DNA of 64,000 bases, from assembly GCF_003363715.1 (NCBI RefSeq), contig NZ_QREV01000017.1, forward strand, positions 1-64,000. Reading direction: 5' to 3'. This DNA comes from Parabacteroides acidifaciens. Lineage in GTDB: Bacteria; Bacteroidota; Bacteroidia; Bacteroidales; Tannerellaceae. Below the pieces are notes generated by a model. It had not been told where the DNA came from, made no database searches, and saw only the letters and a list, made by a program, of their open reading frames with translations. The position numbers and the translations under genes were made by a program. Of the stretch, positions 35,231 through 44,676 are shown piece after piece (the stretch's first letter is position 1; each line of letters starts with the position of its first letter).

Positions 35231-36352
35231 TTATCTCTTTGCCGGATCGGCTATCGCACCGCGAATTTTATCACTCTCGGTTATGCCATCCTTGATCTCA
35301 ATCCTGATACCATCGGACAATCCCACTTGTACGGCACGCTTTTCAAACTTCTGCTCCGGCTTTTCCTGTGTCACGACCTGGACAAAGGTAGAATCGCCGC
35401 TAAACTCGACACAACTTTCCGGCACGGATAAAACATTCTCCGCACGCTTCAACACGATCTCGGCATTCGCACTGTAGCCGGCACGGATAAAGGCATCAGC
35501 CGGTATCTGCACGGCGGCTTTCACCTCGAACAACACGGCACCGTTCTCTTCCACGCCTTTCGGTGCCACATATTCCAGCATAGCGTCGAACGTACGGCTT
35601 TCCATGGCGCCGACTGTCAGTTTGATCGGCATACCTTCGTTGATACGACCTACTTCCGTCTCGTCTACTTTTCCTTTAAAGATCATATTGTTCATATCGG
35701 CTACCGTGGCGATTGTCGTACCGTCGTTGAAGGTATTGGACTGGATCACCGAGTTACCGACCTTGATAGGCACATCCAGAATCATACCGGTAATCGTAGA
35801 ACGCACCTGCGTCGTACTGGAAGCAGTCGACCGTTTGGAGATACCCTCGCGGATGATCTCGAGAGCGTCCTGTGCATTCTCGGCCTCTTCCTGCGCCTTC
35901 TTATAGTTGGCAAAAGAGGTTTCGTAGTCTTCTTTGGAGATGACCCCTTGTTTATGCAGTTCTTCGTCACGCTTGAAAGTGGCGCTGATCTGGTCGAGGC
36001 TGATCTTGGCAACCCGTACGCGCGATTCGGCACTGTTCAACTGGACCATTTCGGGGATCACCTTGATACGTGCGATGATCTCTCCCTCTTTCACCATCTG
36101 TCCGGCTTCTTTCAGCAATTCGGAAATGATACCCGACATCTGCGGCTTGATAAGCACTTCGTCGCGGGGTTCTACTTTTCCGGTTGCCACTGTTTTCGTC
36201 TCAATCGTGTCCCGGGAAGGGGTTACCACTTCGTAGACGGTAATGACGGGCTGTGCTTTCTTCCATAAGAAGTAGAAAGTGCCGATAACTGCTGCTCCTA
36301 CAAGTACCAGGAATATGATCCGCAGGATTTTTTTTACGATACGATTCTTCAT
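35231..36352 (-). CDS. HlyD/MacA-type periplasmic adaptor (membrane fusion protein)
   Basis: Links the inner-membrane ABC permeases to TolC. 373 residues with one N-terminal membrane helix (about 9-30), then a lipoyl-like half (KTVATGKVEPRDEVLIKPQMSG, EAGQMVKEGEIIARI), a helical hairpin (about 100-170), the second lipoyl half (TITGMILDVPIKVGN) and beta-barrel domains (FKGKVDETEVGRINEGMPIKLTV). It sits between the permease and tolC genes, as in MacA-MacB-TolC-like systems. Confidence 0.92.
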   Translation of the reverse strand: MKNRIVKKILRIIFLVLVGAAVIGTFYFLWKKAQPVITVYEVVTPSRDTIETKTVATGKVEPRDEVLIKPQMSGIISELLKEAGQMVKEGEIIARIKVIPEMVQLNSAESRVRVAKISLDQISATFKRDEELHKQGVISKEDYETSFANYKKAQEEAENAQDALEIIREGISKRSTASSTTQVRSTITGMILDVPIKVGNSVIQSNTFNDGTTIATVADMNNMIFKGKVDETEVGRINEGMPIKLTVGAMESRTFDAMLEYVAPKGVEENGAVLFEVKAAVQIPADAFIRAGYSANAEIVLKRAENVLSVPESCVEFSGDSTFVQVVTQEKPEQKFEKRAVQVGLSDGIRIEIKDGITESDKIRGAIADPAKR

Positions 36353-36371
36353 AATGATATCTTATTTTTAA

Positions 36372-36395
36372 TTTTCAACTTTCAACTTTCAATTA
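36372..36395. repeat. Short heptamer repeat (CAACTTT)
   Basis: About three tandem copies of a CAACTTT-like heptamer between the permease and adaptor genes. Similar runs occur at 45690-45720. Such simple intergenic runs are frequent in this group of bacteria; no function is apparent. Confidence 0.45.
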
Positions 36396-36398
36396 TAT

Positions 36399-37670
36399 TC
36401 ACTCTTCTCTGATTGCATCGATAGCCTTGATCTGCATCGCCCTCCAGGCAGGGATCAGCCCCGCCAGCAAGCCGCTGAACAAGAGGATAACCGTAGCCGC
36501 CACCGCTGTCCCGATACGAATCTCCGGATTGGAGAAAAACGTGCCGTTCGACGAATCGCTTCCGCCACTCATCAAAGCATTGTTCACCACATCGAGCAAA
36601 AAGGTCCCGAGACTCAATCCGATCAGTCCGGCAAGCGAAGTCAAGAGCAGACTCTCACTCATGATCTGCGAAATAATATCGAACGGCTTTGCCCCAAGAG
36701 CACGTCGTACGCCGATCTCGCGTGTCCGCTCCCGGACAGTCACCATCATAATATTGCTGACACCGATAATACCCGCCAGCAAAGTTCCGATACCGACCAG
36801 CCAGACCAGAATATTAATGCCGGTAAACAAGAGGTCGAACGTCTCGAACTGCTTGGCGATGGTGAAACTGCTGATCGCATGCTCGTCCGTCGGCGAAATT
36901 TCGTTCTGCGAACGCAAGACGGTCTTTATGTCTTCCACCATCTTGTCACAGGGATAACCATCGTCGGCCGTCGCACACAGGAACCAGAATTTATCGCCCT
37001 GGTTGGAAGCCTGCTGGAGCGTCTTGAACGGGAGCATCACACTCTCCTCCGTACGTCCGCCTATCTGCGCGCGGGGCTTCGGCTTGATCACGCCGGCCAC
37101 CTGGTAATAAATGCCGTTCACCCGTATATATTGTCCGATCGGATCTTCATCGGGAGCAAAGAGGACTTCCCTCACGATACTGCCGATCAAGCACACTTTG
37201 CGCCTCTCGATCATGTCGATTTCATTCAGCAGGCGTCCCGCCAGGATATGCTGCGTCTCGATATTGAAATATTCGGAGTAGACGCCACGCACATTATAAG
37301 TACCGGCTTTCTGTCCTCTTACGACATTATTCTGTCCGCCCCACTGCATAATCATCGGCGAGAGATAGCGAACACCTTTCACCCGCTGGCGTATCGTCTC
37401 CAAATCGCGGTTACGCATCTGCCAGTAGCGGCCTTTCTTATATCCTTTATAGGGTTCACCAGTCCGTTCCGAGAAGAAGAAAGCCGAGTTGGTCGAGAAA
37501 CCATCTACATTCTTCATGACCCCGTTCTTAAACGCGTTACCGGAGCCCAACAGAATCACTAACATCAGGATTCCCCAGAACACGCCGAAACCGGTCAGTA
37601 TGCTACGGGTCTTATTACGGGTGATCGTCACCCATATCTCCACCCAACGATCTATATCAAACATGAACAT
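36399..37670 (-). CDS. MacB-like ABC transporter permease (second of two)
   Basis: Inner-membrane permease of a MacB/FtsX-type exporter, 423 residues. One membrane helix at about 20-42 (ILTGFGVFWGILMLVILLGS), a large periplasmic MacB core domain, then three helices in the FtsX region (LVWLVGIGTLLAGIIGVSNIMMV, about 283 on; SLLLTSLAGLIGLSLGTFLL; AATVILLFSGLLAGLIPAW). The conserved VRERTREIGVRRALGA follows the second helix. It lacks its own ATPase domain, unlike E. coli MacB, and must use the ATPase encoded at the start of the operon. It resembles the neighbouring permease and the two may form a heterodimer. Confidence 0.92.
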   Translation of the reverse strand: MFMFDIDRWVEIWVTITRNKTRSILTGFGVFWGILMLVILLGSGNAFKNGVMKNVDGFSTNSAFFFSERTGEPYKGYKKGRYWQMRNRDLETIRQRVKGVRYLSPMIMQWGGQNNVVRGQKAGTYNVRGVYSEYFNIETQHILAGRLLNEIDMIERRKVCLIGSIVREVLFAPDEDPIGQYIRVNGIYYQVAGVIKPKPRAQIGGRTEESVMLPFKTLQQASNQGDKFWFLCATADDGYPCDKMVEDIKTVLRSQNEISPTDEHAISSFTIAKQFETFDLLFTGINILVWLVGIGTLLAGIIGVSNIMMVTVRERTREIGVRRALGAKPFDIISQIMSESLLLTSLAGLIGLSLGTFLLDVVNNALMSGGSDSSNGTFFSNPEIRIGTAVAATVILLFSGLLAGLIPAWRAMQIKAIDAIREE

Positions 37671-37700
37671 AATATTGAATTATGATTTTTGAATTATGAA

Positions 37701-38966
37701 TTATTCCTCTCGCATCGCCTCGATAGCCGTAATCTTGACTGCTTTACGTGCCGGGAAATAGCCTGCCAGCACTCCGGCGCCTACAATCAGAGCCGTAGCG
37801 GACAAGGCCACGCTCAGGTTTACCGTCGGGTTCAGGAAGATACTCATATCATCCTGCGAAACATTCTTTCCGGCATTCATCATTTCCATAACGGCATTGA
37901 TTCCTTCCGTCAGTCCGATTCCCAGCACCATCCCCAAATAGCCGAATACCGCCGTAATCAGGATCGACTCGACAATGATCAGTTTCAGGATCGAAAAGGG
38001 AGTCGCCCCTATCGCTTTCCGGATACCGAATTCCCTTGTCCGTTCACGCACCGTTATCAGCATGATATTGCTCACGCCTACGATTCCGGCAGTCAGCGTC
38101 CCGATACCGATCACCCAGATAAAAAGGGCGATACCGTTCAGCATGCCGTTCAGCATCATAAAGTCTTCGAGTGTGCTCCACATACCGATCGCCCTCCGGT
38201 CCTCCGGATCGAACTTATGGCGCAGCCCCATCTGCTGGCGGAACCGTTTCTCAAAAGCGTCGTATTCTTCTTGCGTGGAAATACCGTTAATGGTAAAGAT
38301 GATGTCATCCAGCCCGTATCCGGCATTGTATAAAGTCTGAGCCGTACTGAAAGGGATATAGGCCGGAGCATTGTTATCATTGTCCTCCGCTTTATAAACA
38401 CCGATCACCTGGTAAGCGACACTTCCGGCATTCACATATTTGCCAAGCGGGTCAGCTCCTTTAAAGAGCACCTCTTTCATACGGGGACTGAGGACGATCA
38501 CTTTCCTCTTTTCCCGCACGTCTATATCATTGATAAAACGCCCGTTGCCAACCGTCATCTTGATATTGTCGATGATAGCCTTTGACGGATGTACGCCGTT
38601 CAGGGAGTAGGCATTATATTCTTCGCCATACGAAAGCGTATCGCCCCGGCTGATGCTTGCCGTAATCAAATCCACCTCAGGATTTTCACGCGGTATGGCG
38701 ACCAGGTCTTCATCTTTATATTCGATCCGCCGGTTCGTCTGCATTCCCTGATAAGGTTTGCTTGTGTAGCGCGGCCATGTCTGTACCCGGTTCATACTGA
38801 GATTACGAAAGTTAGACATGATCCCATTCTTCATCCCGTTTCCGGCGCCCAACAGGACAATCAGCATAAAGATGCCCCATGCCACCGAAAAACCGGTCAG
38901 GAACGTACGGAGCTTATTCTTTTTGATCGTGCTCCATATCTCGCGGAAGTTGTCAAAATCAAACAT
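37701..38966 (-). CDS. MacB-like ABC transporter permease (first of two)
   Basis: 421-residue FtsX/MacB permease, paralogous to the next gene: N-terminal helix in [20 protein letters not shown], a periplasmic MacB domain, and [39 protein letters not shown] leading into the C-terminal helices. Its start overlaps the end of the ATPase gene by 8 bases, indicating translational coupling. Two different permeases with one ATPase point to a heterodimeric exporter. Confidence 0.92.
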   Translation of the reverse strand: MFDFDNFREIWSTIKKNKLRTFLTGFSVAWGIFMLIVLLGAGNGMKNGIMSNFRNLSMNRVQTWPRYTSKPYQGMQTNRRIEYKDEDLVAIPRENPEVDLITASISRGDTLSYGEEYNAYSLNGVHPSKAIIDNIKMTVGNGRFINDIDVREKRKVIVLSPRMKEVLFKGADPLGKYVNAGSVAYQVIGVYKAEDNDNNAPAYIPFSTAQTLYNAGYGLDDIIFTINGISTQEEYDAFEKRFRQQMGLRHKFDPEDRRAIGMWSTLEDFMMLNGMLNGIALFIWVIGIGTLTAGIVGVSNIMLITVRERTREFGIRKAIGATPFSILKLIIVESILITAVFGYLGMVLGIGLTEGINAVMEMMNAGKNVSQDDMSIFLNPTVNLSVALSATALIVGAGVLAGYFPARKAVKITAIEAMREE

Positions 38967-39642
38967 GGCCCCGTCCTTTTTCGATTGTTTCTATCAGGCC
39001 GTCTTTCACACGGATAATGCGGTCTGTGGCATCTGCCACGGACTGTTCGTGCGTAACGATTACCATCGTCATCCCTTCCTCGTTTACATTACGAAGAAGT
39101 TCCATCACCTCGACTGTCGTCTTACTGTCGAGCGCTCCGGTCGGTTCGTCCGCCAGGATCACCTGTGGTTTGGCAATCAGGGCGCGGGCTATGGCGACAC
39201 GCTGTTTCTGTCCGCCGGACATTTCGCTCGGCATATGTTCCGCCCAGTCTTTCAGGCCGACCATATCCAGATATTCCATCGCCATCGCGTTTCTCTTCTT
39301 GCGGTTTATTCCCTGATAATACAAGGGCAGAGCGACATTCTCCATCGCATTCTTGAATGAAATCAGATTAAAGGACTGGAAGATGAAACCGATCATCCGG
39401 TTACGCAGTTCTGCCGCACGGGTTTCGCTCAGATTGCGGATCAACTGCCCGTTTAAGGTGTAAGTTCCCGTATCGTATGTATCCAGTATTCCCAAAATAT
39501 TCAGCAAGGTGGATTTTCCCGATCCTGACGCCCCCATAATAGAGACCATCTCTCCCTTTTCTATATCCAAGTCTATGCCTTTCAAGACGTGCAGCGGTGC
39601 ACCATTGAAATACGTTTTGTTAATTCCTTCCAGATGAATCAT
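38959..39642 (-). CDS. ABC transporter ATP-binding protein (MacB/LolD type)
   Basis: Cytoplasmic ATPase that powers the two permeases. Walker [10 protein letters not shown] at residues 37-45, Q-loop near FIFQSFNLI (about 87-95), signature MSGGQKQR at 141-148, Walker B VILADEP with Glu166, and switch His198 in VTHEQ. The 227-residue size and the [23 protein letters not shown] region fit the MacB/LolD/FtsE group. First gene of the efflux operon; a TATATTTG box lies about 86 bases upstream. Confidence 0.95.
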   Translation of the reverse strand: MIHLEGINKTYFNGAPLHVLKGIDLDIEKGEMVSIMGASGSGKSTLLNILGILDTYDTGTYTLNGQLIRNLSETRAAELRNRMIGFIFQSFNLISFKNAMENVALPLYYQGINRKKRNAMAMEYLDMVGLKDWAEHMPSEMSGGQKQRVAIARALIAKPQVILADEPTGALDSKTTVEVMELLRNVNEEGMTMVIVTHEQSVADATDRIIRVKDGLIETIEKGRGHV

Positions 39643-39727
39643 GATATTTGTAGTTGCTTTTATCTATTAGACGAACATTTTGAAAAATCGTTACACAAAA
39701 AGGAAACTATTTTGTTATTTATTGCCA

Positions 39728-39735
39728 CAAATATA
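39728..39735 (-). promoter_or_regulatory. -7 box (TATATTTG) for the efflux operon
   Basis: Perfect TAnnTTTG on the minus strand, 85 bases before the ATPase start at 39642. No good -33 element is visible. Confidence 0.4.
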
Positions 39736-39903
39736 GGTCCTAACAAAATACCTTGTATCACATAGTACTGATTATTACAATATATTAACAACCCGATGCA
39801 AGGCCGGGAGAAGCGGACTTCCTACATCAGACCGGCGGCCTGCCGTAGAAAAACCAGCCAACTGCCTTGTAATTCCGATTGTCCCGGCACCTAATTCCGG
39901 CCG

Positions 39904-40021
39904 CCTCCCATCCAATTCTTGTCCGACCCGGGTCGAACGGCTGTTTGACGGAGGTCGGACAGCTGTCTGACGAGTGTCGAACAACTGTTTGACCCGGGTC
40001 GGACAAGGATTAAGTGGGAGG
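39904..40021. repeat. GC-rich palindromic repeat island
   Basis: Inverted arms of 29 bases with four differences (39904-39932 and 39993-40021) share CCTCCCA and CTTGTCCGACCCGGG. Between them lie three 22-base units starting at 39932, 39954 and 39976, with a partial fourth at 39998, each of the form GTCGRACRRCTGTYTGAC plus four bases. Each unit is itself nearly palindromic. The block is much richer in G+C than the flanking intergenic DNA. A reading frame across it has no recognisable protein. It fills the gene-free stretch 39643-40088; the rest (39790-39900) is also GC-rich and unexplained. Confidence 0.7.
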
Positions 40022-40088
40022 TGAACTAATTTAGGATGCTCATCCTTCCTAATTATCTCCTACATCGGCAAAAATATCTCCCTATACA

Positions 40089-40460
40089 TTATATCAAGAA
40101 TGCTTCTTTTTCTTTTTTGGAGAGAGACTGAAAGACAATATCATATGAGTCTTTTACAAGTTCTTTGATCTTGTTGTCCGAAACATCCTGATTGAAATAA
40201 ACGCTAATCCAATATTTCTTATTCATATGCCAACCGGGAGTTATGCCGGAATACCGGGCCTGTAACTCTCCCGACTCGTCAGGATTGCATTTGATACAGC
40301 AAAAGTCAAACACTTCGATATTTACAAAACAGAACCACTTGCTTCCCACATAAAAACACAGGACATCCCGGCTGTACTTATCCGCCACATTCGGGAAGGG
40401 CATCTTCTCATATACGCCTTTCAATGAGAGGCAATATTCTCTAAATTCTTCGACATTCAT
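40089..40460 (-). CDS. MmcQ/YjbR family protein
   Basis: 123-residue cytoplasmic protein of the MmcQ/YjbR fold, a small DNA-binding-like family of unknown role. It starts MNVEEFREYCLSLKGVYEKMPF, as the family usually does, with FCFVNIEVFDFCCIKCNPDES (nucleic-acid-binding-like face), PGWHMNKKYWISVYF and a C-terminal helix. It lies 29 bases downstream of a GNAT acetyltransferase gene on the same strand and may be co-transcribed with it. Confidence 0.88.
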   Translation of the reverse strand: MNVEEFREYCLSLKGVYEKMPFPNVADKYSRDVLCFYVGSKWFCFVNIEVFDFCCIKCNPDESGELQARYSGITPGWHMNKKYWISVYFNQDVSDNKIKELVKDSYDIVFQSLSKKEKEAFLI

Positions 40461-40489
40461 ACGCTCTATCTTTTCTATTTATTTTCCAG

Positions 40490-41017
40490 CTATTTCTTAT
40501 CCATCACAACATCAGTCAGCTCCTTATAAAAAGTCTGGTACTCCTTTTCCGTTATCTCCCGTTGGGTGGTAAGGATGACTAAAGGATGTGCATGATAGCC
40601 GTCGCGATAAGGGGGATGAGTATGCGGATAGGGATTTTCATGGAAACCGCATCTTTTATAGAACCTCAAGCGCGCTTCCGAAACCTCATCGACGACCGGA
40701 TCTATTTCCAACAAGACGATTTTTTCCGTCGACCGGATGAAATCACGCAAGATGGCGCTTCCGTATCCCGCGCCTCTCAATTCCCGGTTAACGGCAAAAT
40801 GCTCTATATAAACAGATCCGTCAAACTCCCAGTAAGAGATGAATCCTATAAAGACATCGTTTTCTTTGTATCCGGTCAAATGATAACGGGTAGAAGCGAA
40901 AGCCTTTTCCTGTTGCATTTCCGTTCTCTGCTCGAAAATGGGGAAGCTAATCGAATAAAGGTCCTTGAATAAGCTATAGAGGGAATGTTTTGAAGAGTCT
41001 ATATTTATGTATTCCAT
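40490..41017 (-). CDS. GNAT-family N-acetyltransferase
   Basis: Acetyl-CoA dependent acyltransferase of unknown substrate. 175 residues from the ATG at 41017; the frame is open to 41059, but MEYINID is the more natural start. The acetyl-CoA loop is seen as NRELRGAGYGSAIL (about 78-90), preceded by the VYIEHFAVN strand and followed by LLEIDPVVDEVSEARLRFYKRCGFH, the usual GNAT motif B region. No specificity can be inferred. Confidence 0.88.
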   Translation of the reverse strand: MEYINIDSSKHSLYSLFKDLYSISFPIFEQRTEMQQEKAFASTRYHLTGYKENDVFIGFISYWEFDGSVYIEHFAVNRELRGAGYGSAILRDFIRSTEKIVLLEIDPVVDEVSEARLRFYKRCGFHENPYPHTHPPYRDGYHAHPLVILTTQREITEKEYQTFYKELTDVVMDKK

Positions 41018-41153
41018 AATTCCGTATTTACTTGTTTGCAGATGACGAAAATACACCATTTCACCCTAACAGCCAACTTTGGCCATCCATTTTTATCCCG
41101 CCACCCGGCAATACTTTTTACCGGTTCATTTCATTCTATTGCCAAGATTAACG

Positions 41154-41161
41154 TACCTTTG
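41154..41161 (+). promoter_or_regulatory. -7 box (TACCTTTG) for purT
   Basis: Perfect TAnnTTTG, 39 bases before the ATG at 41201. Confidence 0.5.
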
Positions 41162-41200
41162 CATCCCCAAACGAAAGAAAATATATAACATTAATATAAT

Positions 41201-42382
41201 ATGGTAACAATAGGGACACCAAAATCGGCCACCGCGACTAAAGTTTTGCTTTGCGGTTCCGGCGAATTAGGAAAAGAGTTTGTAATCGAGTTGCAGCGTT
41301 ACGGAGTGGAAGTGATTGCGCTGGACAAATATCCGGACGCTCCGGCGATGCAGGTTGCACACCGTTCATACGTCGTATCGATGCTGGACGGAGAAGCATT
41401 GCGCGAAATCGTAGAAAAAGAAAAGCCTGATTATATCGTTCCGGAAGTGGAGGCGATCGCGACACAGACGTTGATGGAACTGGAAAAAGAAGGATTCCAC
41501 GTCATCCCGACCGCCCGCGCCACCTGGCTGACGATGAACCGCGAAGGCATCCGACGCCTGGCAGCGGAAGAATTGGGCCTGCCGACTTCGCCTTACCGTT
41601 TTGCCGAAACGAAAGAGGAGTTCATAGAAGCTGTAAAAACAATCGGAATGCCTTGTGTCGTTAAGCCGATCATGAGCTCAAGTGGCCACGGGCAGAGCGT
41701 CATCCGCAAAGAAGAAGATATCGACCGCGCCTGGCATTATGCGCAGGAGGGCGGACGCGCCGGCGCCGGCAAGGTCATCGTGGAAGGGTTCGTGGATTTC
41801 GATTACGAAATCACCCAGTTGACGGTTCGCCATATCGGTGGCACCTCGTTCCTGGAACCGGTCGGACACGTACAGGTCGACGGCGACTATCGCGAATCCT
41901 GGCAGCCCCAGGCGATGAGCCCTGTGGCAAAAGAAAAAGCGCGCGAAATTGCGGGCAAGATAACGGAAGCGCTCGGCGGACGTGGTATCTTCGGTGTCGA
42001 GTTGTTTGTTAAGGGCGAAGAGGTGATCTTCAGCGAAGTATCTCCCCGTCCGCACGACACGGGCATGGTCACGATGATCACGCAGGATCTTTCGCAATTC
42101 GCCCTGCATGCCCGCGCGGTATTGGGCTTGCCGATACCTAACATCGCATTCCACGGAGCCGGTGCTTCGCGTGCCGTAGTGGTCGAAGGGGACAGCAAAC
42201 AGCTTTCATTAGGTAATCTGGATAAAGTCCTGGAACAACCGGACACACAAATGCGTTTCTTCGGTAAACCGGAAGTCCACGGACACCGCCGTATGGCTGT
42301 GCTGCTGGCTCGCGGACTGGATGTGGCCGATGCACGCCGGAAGACAGGGGTGATGATGGAGCGGTTGGAAATAAAGTTGTAA
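41201..42382 (+). CDS. purT: Formate-dependent phosphoribosylglycinamide formyltransferase
   Basis: Third step of purine synthesis: joins formate to GAR using ATP, replacing the folate-dependent PurN. The 393-residue length equals the family norm. An N-terminal Rossmann-like part begins [18 protein letters not shown], with [16 protein letters not shown] binding GAR. An ATP-grasp domain follows ([62 protein letters not shown]). A C-terminal domain ends in [15 protein letters not shown]. It stands alone between a promoter box and a bidirectional terminator. Confidence 0.96.
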   Translation: MVTIGTPKSATATKVLLCGSGELGKEFVIELQRYGVEVIALDKYPDAPAMQVAHRSYVVSMLDGEALREIVEKEKPDYIVPEVEAIATQTLMELEKEGFHVIPTARATWLTMNREGIRRLAAEELGLPTSPYRFAETKEEFIEAVKTIGMPCVVKPIMSSSGHGQSVIRKEEDIDRAWHYAQEGGRAGAGKVIVEGFVDFDYEITQLTVRHIGGTSFLEPVGHVQVDGDYRESWQPQAMSPVAKEKAREIAGKITEALGGRGIFGVELFVKGEEVIFSEVSPRPHDTGMVTMITQDLSQFALHARAVLGLPIPNIAFHGAGASRAVVVEGDSKQLSLGNLDKVLEQPDTQMRFFGKPEVHGHRRMAVLLARGLDVADARRKTGVMMERLEIKL

Positions 42383-42390
42383 GTTAAATA

Positions 42391-42430
42391 AAATAGCCCA
42401 AAAAGGTCTCCCCCTCTTTGGGCTATTTTT
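42391..42430 (+). terminator. Bidirectional terminator between purT and the Rpn gene
   Basis: AAATAGCCCAAA and TTTGGGCTATTT pair around a short loop, with T tracts on both sides. It lies between convergent stops. Confidence 0.85.
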
Positions 42431-42431
42431 C

Positions 42432-43286
42432 TTATAGAGAATCTATTATCTCGGCATCCAGGCCAGTAACGTTCATGATAGTCGCCGCATCCAAACCTTG
42501 GGCCTTCATTTTGGCAGCAGCAAGACGCAAACCTTCAAGTTTACCTTCCATTCGACCTTTTTCGATGCCTTTTTCAAGTCCTTTTTCAAGTCCTTTTGCC
42601 ATACCTTTTTCGATTCCCTTTTCGATTCCCTCTTTAATTCCTTTTTCGACCCCTTCCATATATCCTTTCTCTATGGCATAATCCAATACGCCTTGATTAT
42701 CCCGATATATTTTGAGGCTCTCTTCATATTCCATACGTTCCTTCTTATTCAGGTTGACTATTTTCGCCAGCCTTTCCAATTTTTCAAATAGCTGCTTCTG
42801 GCCTTTGAATGGTAATGTTTCCAACTTCTCCATATACTTTAATGTATAAAGCCAATAATCTAAACTCGTTTTACATTCAGCCTCTTCTTTATTAAAGAAA
42901 GGCATCTCCAAATAGATCTGGCGCATCGTTTCACTCATCTGTTTTCCTGTTTCACGATCTGCCAATACGATATCGGTACGCACTTTATCCGTTTTTCCGG
43001 ATTTAAAATTCAGCAGGAAAATACCATATACCGGATAAAGTTCAAACCTCCAATCATTTCCACGTCGGTCCTGACCACTGATAATACGACAAAGATAGTA
43101 TAATCCTCGTTCATAAAAATAAGTTTGGGGAGCATTTTGTACTTCGACAATAAAAATACGTCCATCCTTATCCTTACATTTCAAGTCAAAAACTGCCGCA
43201 CGCCCGTCCGTACTTTCCGCCGGCATTTCTACATTCAAAAAAGATAATTCCGTGATTAACCGTTCACCTTCGAACAGGCCGTTCAA
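42432..43286 (-). CDS. Rpn-family recombination-promoting nuclease / putative transposase, 5'-truncated
   Basis: PD-(D/E)XK nuclease of the Rpn (transposase_31-like) family. The core is visible as AAVFDLKCKDKDGRIFIVEVQ (Asp...Glu-x-Gln) and TYFYERGLYYLCRIIS. The tail is built of 4-residue EKG(I/L/M) repeats (12-bp units at about 42546-42660), then a helix MKAQGLDAATIMNVTGL. The only start in frame is a TTG at 43286. Homologous-looking codons continue upstream to about 43346 (KFFKHLFGQEDSKELLIDLL) without any ATG before a stop, so the usual first 15 or so residues are missing. The upstream end runs into the promoter of the next gene. I think it is a decaying gene; a shortened active protein cannot be excluded. 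Confidence 0.75.
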   Translation of the reverse strand: MNGLFEGERLITELSFLNVEMPAESTDGRAAVFDLKCKDKDGRIFIVEVQNAPQTYFYERGLYYLCRIISGQDRRGNDWRFELYPVYGIFLLNFKSGKTDKVRTDIVLADRETGKQMSETMRQIYLEMPFFNKEEAECKTSLDYWLYTLKYMEKLETLPFKGQKQLFEKLERLAKIVNLNKKERMEYEESLKIYRDNQGVLDYAIEKGYMEGVEKGIKEGIEKGIEKGMAKGLEKGLEKGIEKGRMEGKLEGLRLAAAKMKAQGLDAATIMNVTGLDAEIIDSL

Positions 43287-43343
43287 TAGGTCGATAAGGA
43301 GTTCTTTACTGTCTTCTTGTCCGAAAAGATGCTTGAAAAATTT

Positions 43344-43351
43344 TATCTTTG
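43344..43351 (+). promoter_or_regulatory. -7 box (TATCTTTG) for the metallo-hydrolase gene
   Basis: Perfect TAnnTTTG, 54 bases before the ATG at 43406. It occupies the place where the truncated rpn gene should have its 5' end. Confidence 0.5.
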
Positions 43352-43405
43352 TGCAACAAGAATACAGTCTTCCGTGTTTTGTTTATAAATGAAAGGAATA
43401 CAGAA

Positions 43406-44128
43406 ATGAGACTGACATATATCTATCACAGTGGTTTTGCGATCGAGGCGGACGGCTTTGCCATCCTGATCGATTATTTTAAGGATACGGGAAAGTCACC
43501 GGGTGAAGGGTTCGTACACGAGAAGTTGCTTAATCGCGCGGGAACATTATATATATTAGCGTCTCATTTCCATCCCGACCATTTCAACCCGGAAGTGTTG
43601 AAATGGAAAACATATAAAAAGGACATCGTCTATATCTTCTCGAAAGATATCCTGAAAAGACGCCGGGCAGGGAAGGATGACGCCCTTTACCTGAAGAAAG
43701 GAGAGTCTTATCAAGACGAGAACTTGCGAATCGAGGCATTCGGATCGACGGACTCCGGCATCTCTTTTCTGATCGATGCCGAGGGTAAACGCCTTTTCCA
43801 TGCCGGCGACCTGAACAACTGGCACTGGAAAGACGAATCGACTCCCGAAGAAGTAGCAGAAGCGGAAAAGAACTACCTGAAAGAGTTGGACGACCTGGCA
43901 AAAGCGACCGACAAACTGGATGTCGCCATGTTCCCGGTCGATCCGCGTATCGGAACGGATTTCATGCGGGGAGCGCAACAATTTGTCGACCGCATCCGGA
44001 CAAAGATATTCGTCCCGATGCATTTCTGGGAACGCCCGGCCGAGGTGGAGGCTTTCGGCCCTTATGCCGAATCGCGCGGATGCCGGTATGCGCTGATTTC
44101 CGTGCCGGGAGAAGGGACGGAGGTTTGA
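43406..44128 (+). CDS. MBL-fold metallo-hydrolase
   Basis: Cytoplasmic 240-residue hydrolase of the metallo-beta-lactamase fold. The metal site is visible as SHFHPDH (His54, His56, Asp58, His59), with HAGDLNNW (third His and bridging Asp) and VPMHFWE (last His) downstream. The start MRLTYIYHSGFAIEADG is characteristic of UlaG-like MBL proteins that probably act on phosphoesters or lactones. The substrate is unknown. I use the ATG at 43406 because the longer frame starts inside the promoter box. A VOC gene follows after 50 bases of AT-rich spacer. Confidence 0.88.
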   Translation: MRLTYIYHSGFAIEADGFAILIDYFKDTGKSPGEGFVHEKLLNRAGTLYILASHFHPDHFNPEVLKWKTYKKDIVYIFSKDILKRRRAGKDDALYLKKGESYQDENLRIEAFGSTDSGISFLIDAEGKRLFHAGDLNNWHWKDESTPEEVAEAEKNYLKELDDLAKATDKLDVAMFPVDPRIGTDFMRGAQQFVDRIRTKIFVPMHFWERPAEVEAFGPYAESRGCRYALISVPGEGTEV

Positions 44129-44178
44129 GATTTAAAAATGAAGAATTAAGAATTAAAAAATAACACCAATAAGAATCT

Positions 44179-44556
44179 ATGGAGATAAAGAGTAGATTTG
44201 ATCATTTTAATATTAATGTCCTCGATCTGGACAAGAGTATTGCTTTTTACGGCAAGGCGCTCGGACTGAAAGAACATCACCGCAAGGAAGCGGCAGACGG
44301 TTCGTTCATCCTGGTTTACCTCACAGACAATGAAACCGGCTTCCTGCTGGAACTGACTTGGCTGCGTGACAAAAAAGAAGCCTACGAGTTAGGCGATAAC
44401 GAAAGCCATCTCTGCTTCCGCGTGGCAGGCAATTATGACGAGGTGCGCGAATATCACCGCGAGCTCGGATATATATGCTTCGAGAACACGGAGATGGGCT
44501 TGTATTTCATCAACGACCCGGACGATTACTGGATTGAGATTTTACCTGCTAAATAA
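44179..44556 (+). CDS. VOC-family protein, glyoxalase I-like (lactoylglutathione lyase type)
   Basis: 125-residue single-domain vicinal-oxygen-chelate protein. The two beta-alpha-beta-beta-beta halves start RFDHFNINVLDLDKSIAFYGKALGL and ESHLCFRVAGNYDEVREYHRELG. Likely metal ligands are His9, the Glu in LLELTWL, the His in ESHLCF and Glu121 in WIEILP, the normal glyoxalase I set. It may detoxify methylglyoxal or a related aldehyde adduct, but many family members have other substrates. Confidence 0.85.
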   Translation: MEIKSRFDHFNINVLDLDKSIAFYGKALGLKEHHRKEAADGSFILVYLTDNETGFLLELTWLRDKKEAYELGDNESHLCFRVAGNYDEVREYHRELGYICFENTEMGLYFINDPDDYWIEILPAK

Positions 44557-44606
44557 CATATTAGGTAACATATTCACGCCTATTTCGGTTTTTTTTGAAT
44601 AAAATC

Positions 44607-44637
44607 ATTGCTCCTTACCAGATTCCTCTTATATTTG
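44607..44637 (+). promoter_or_regulatory. Promoter of the ROK kinase gene
   Basis: ATTG (44607-44610) followed after 19 bases by TATATTTG (44630-44637), close to the Bacteroides -33/-7 consensus. The start codon is at 44677. Confidence 0.65.
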
Positions 44638-44676
44638 CTTTCCAGAAAAAGCATTATTAATCTAAAATATAAAATC

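Noticed and set aside
36879-37562. 227-codon plus-strand frame inside the MacB-like permease gene
   Set aside because: Antisense shadow; the permease motifs on the other strand are unambiguous.
39775-39984. 69-codon minus-strand frame over the GC-rich repeat island
   Set aside because: Its residues simply translate the palindromic repeats; no start signal or family resemblance.
39932-40008. CRISPR array considered for the 22-bp units
   Set aside because: The units are contiguous with no unique spacers, each is near-palindromic, and no cas gene is present.
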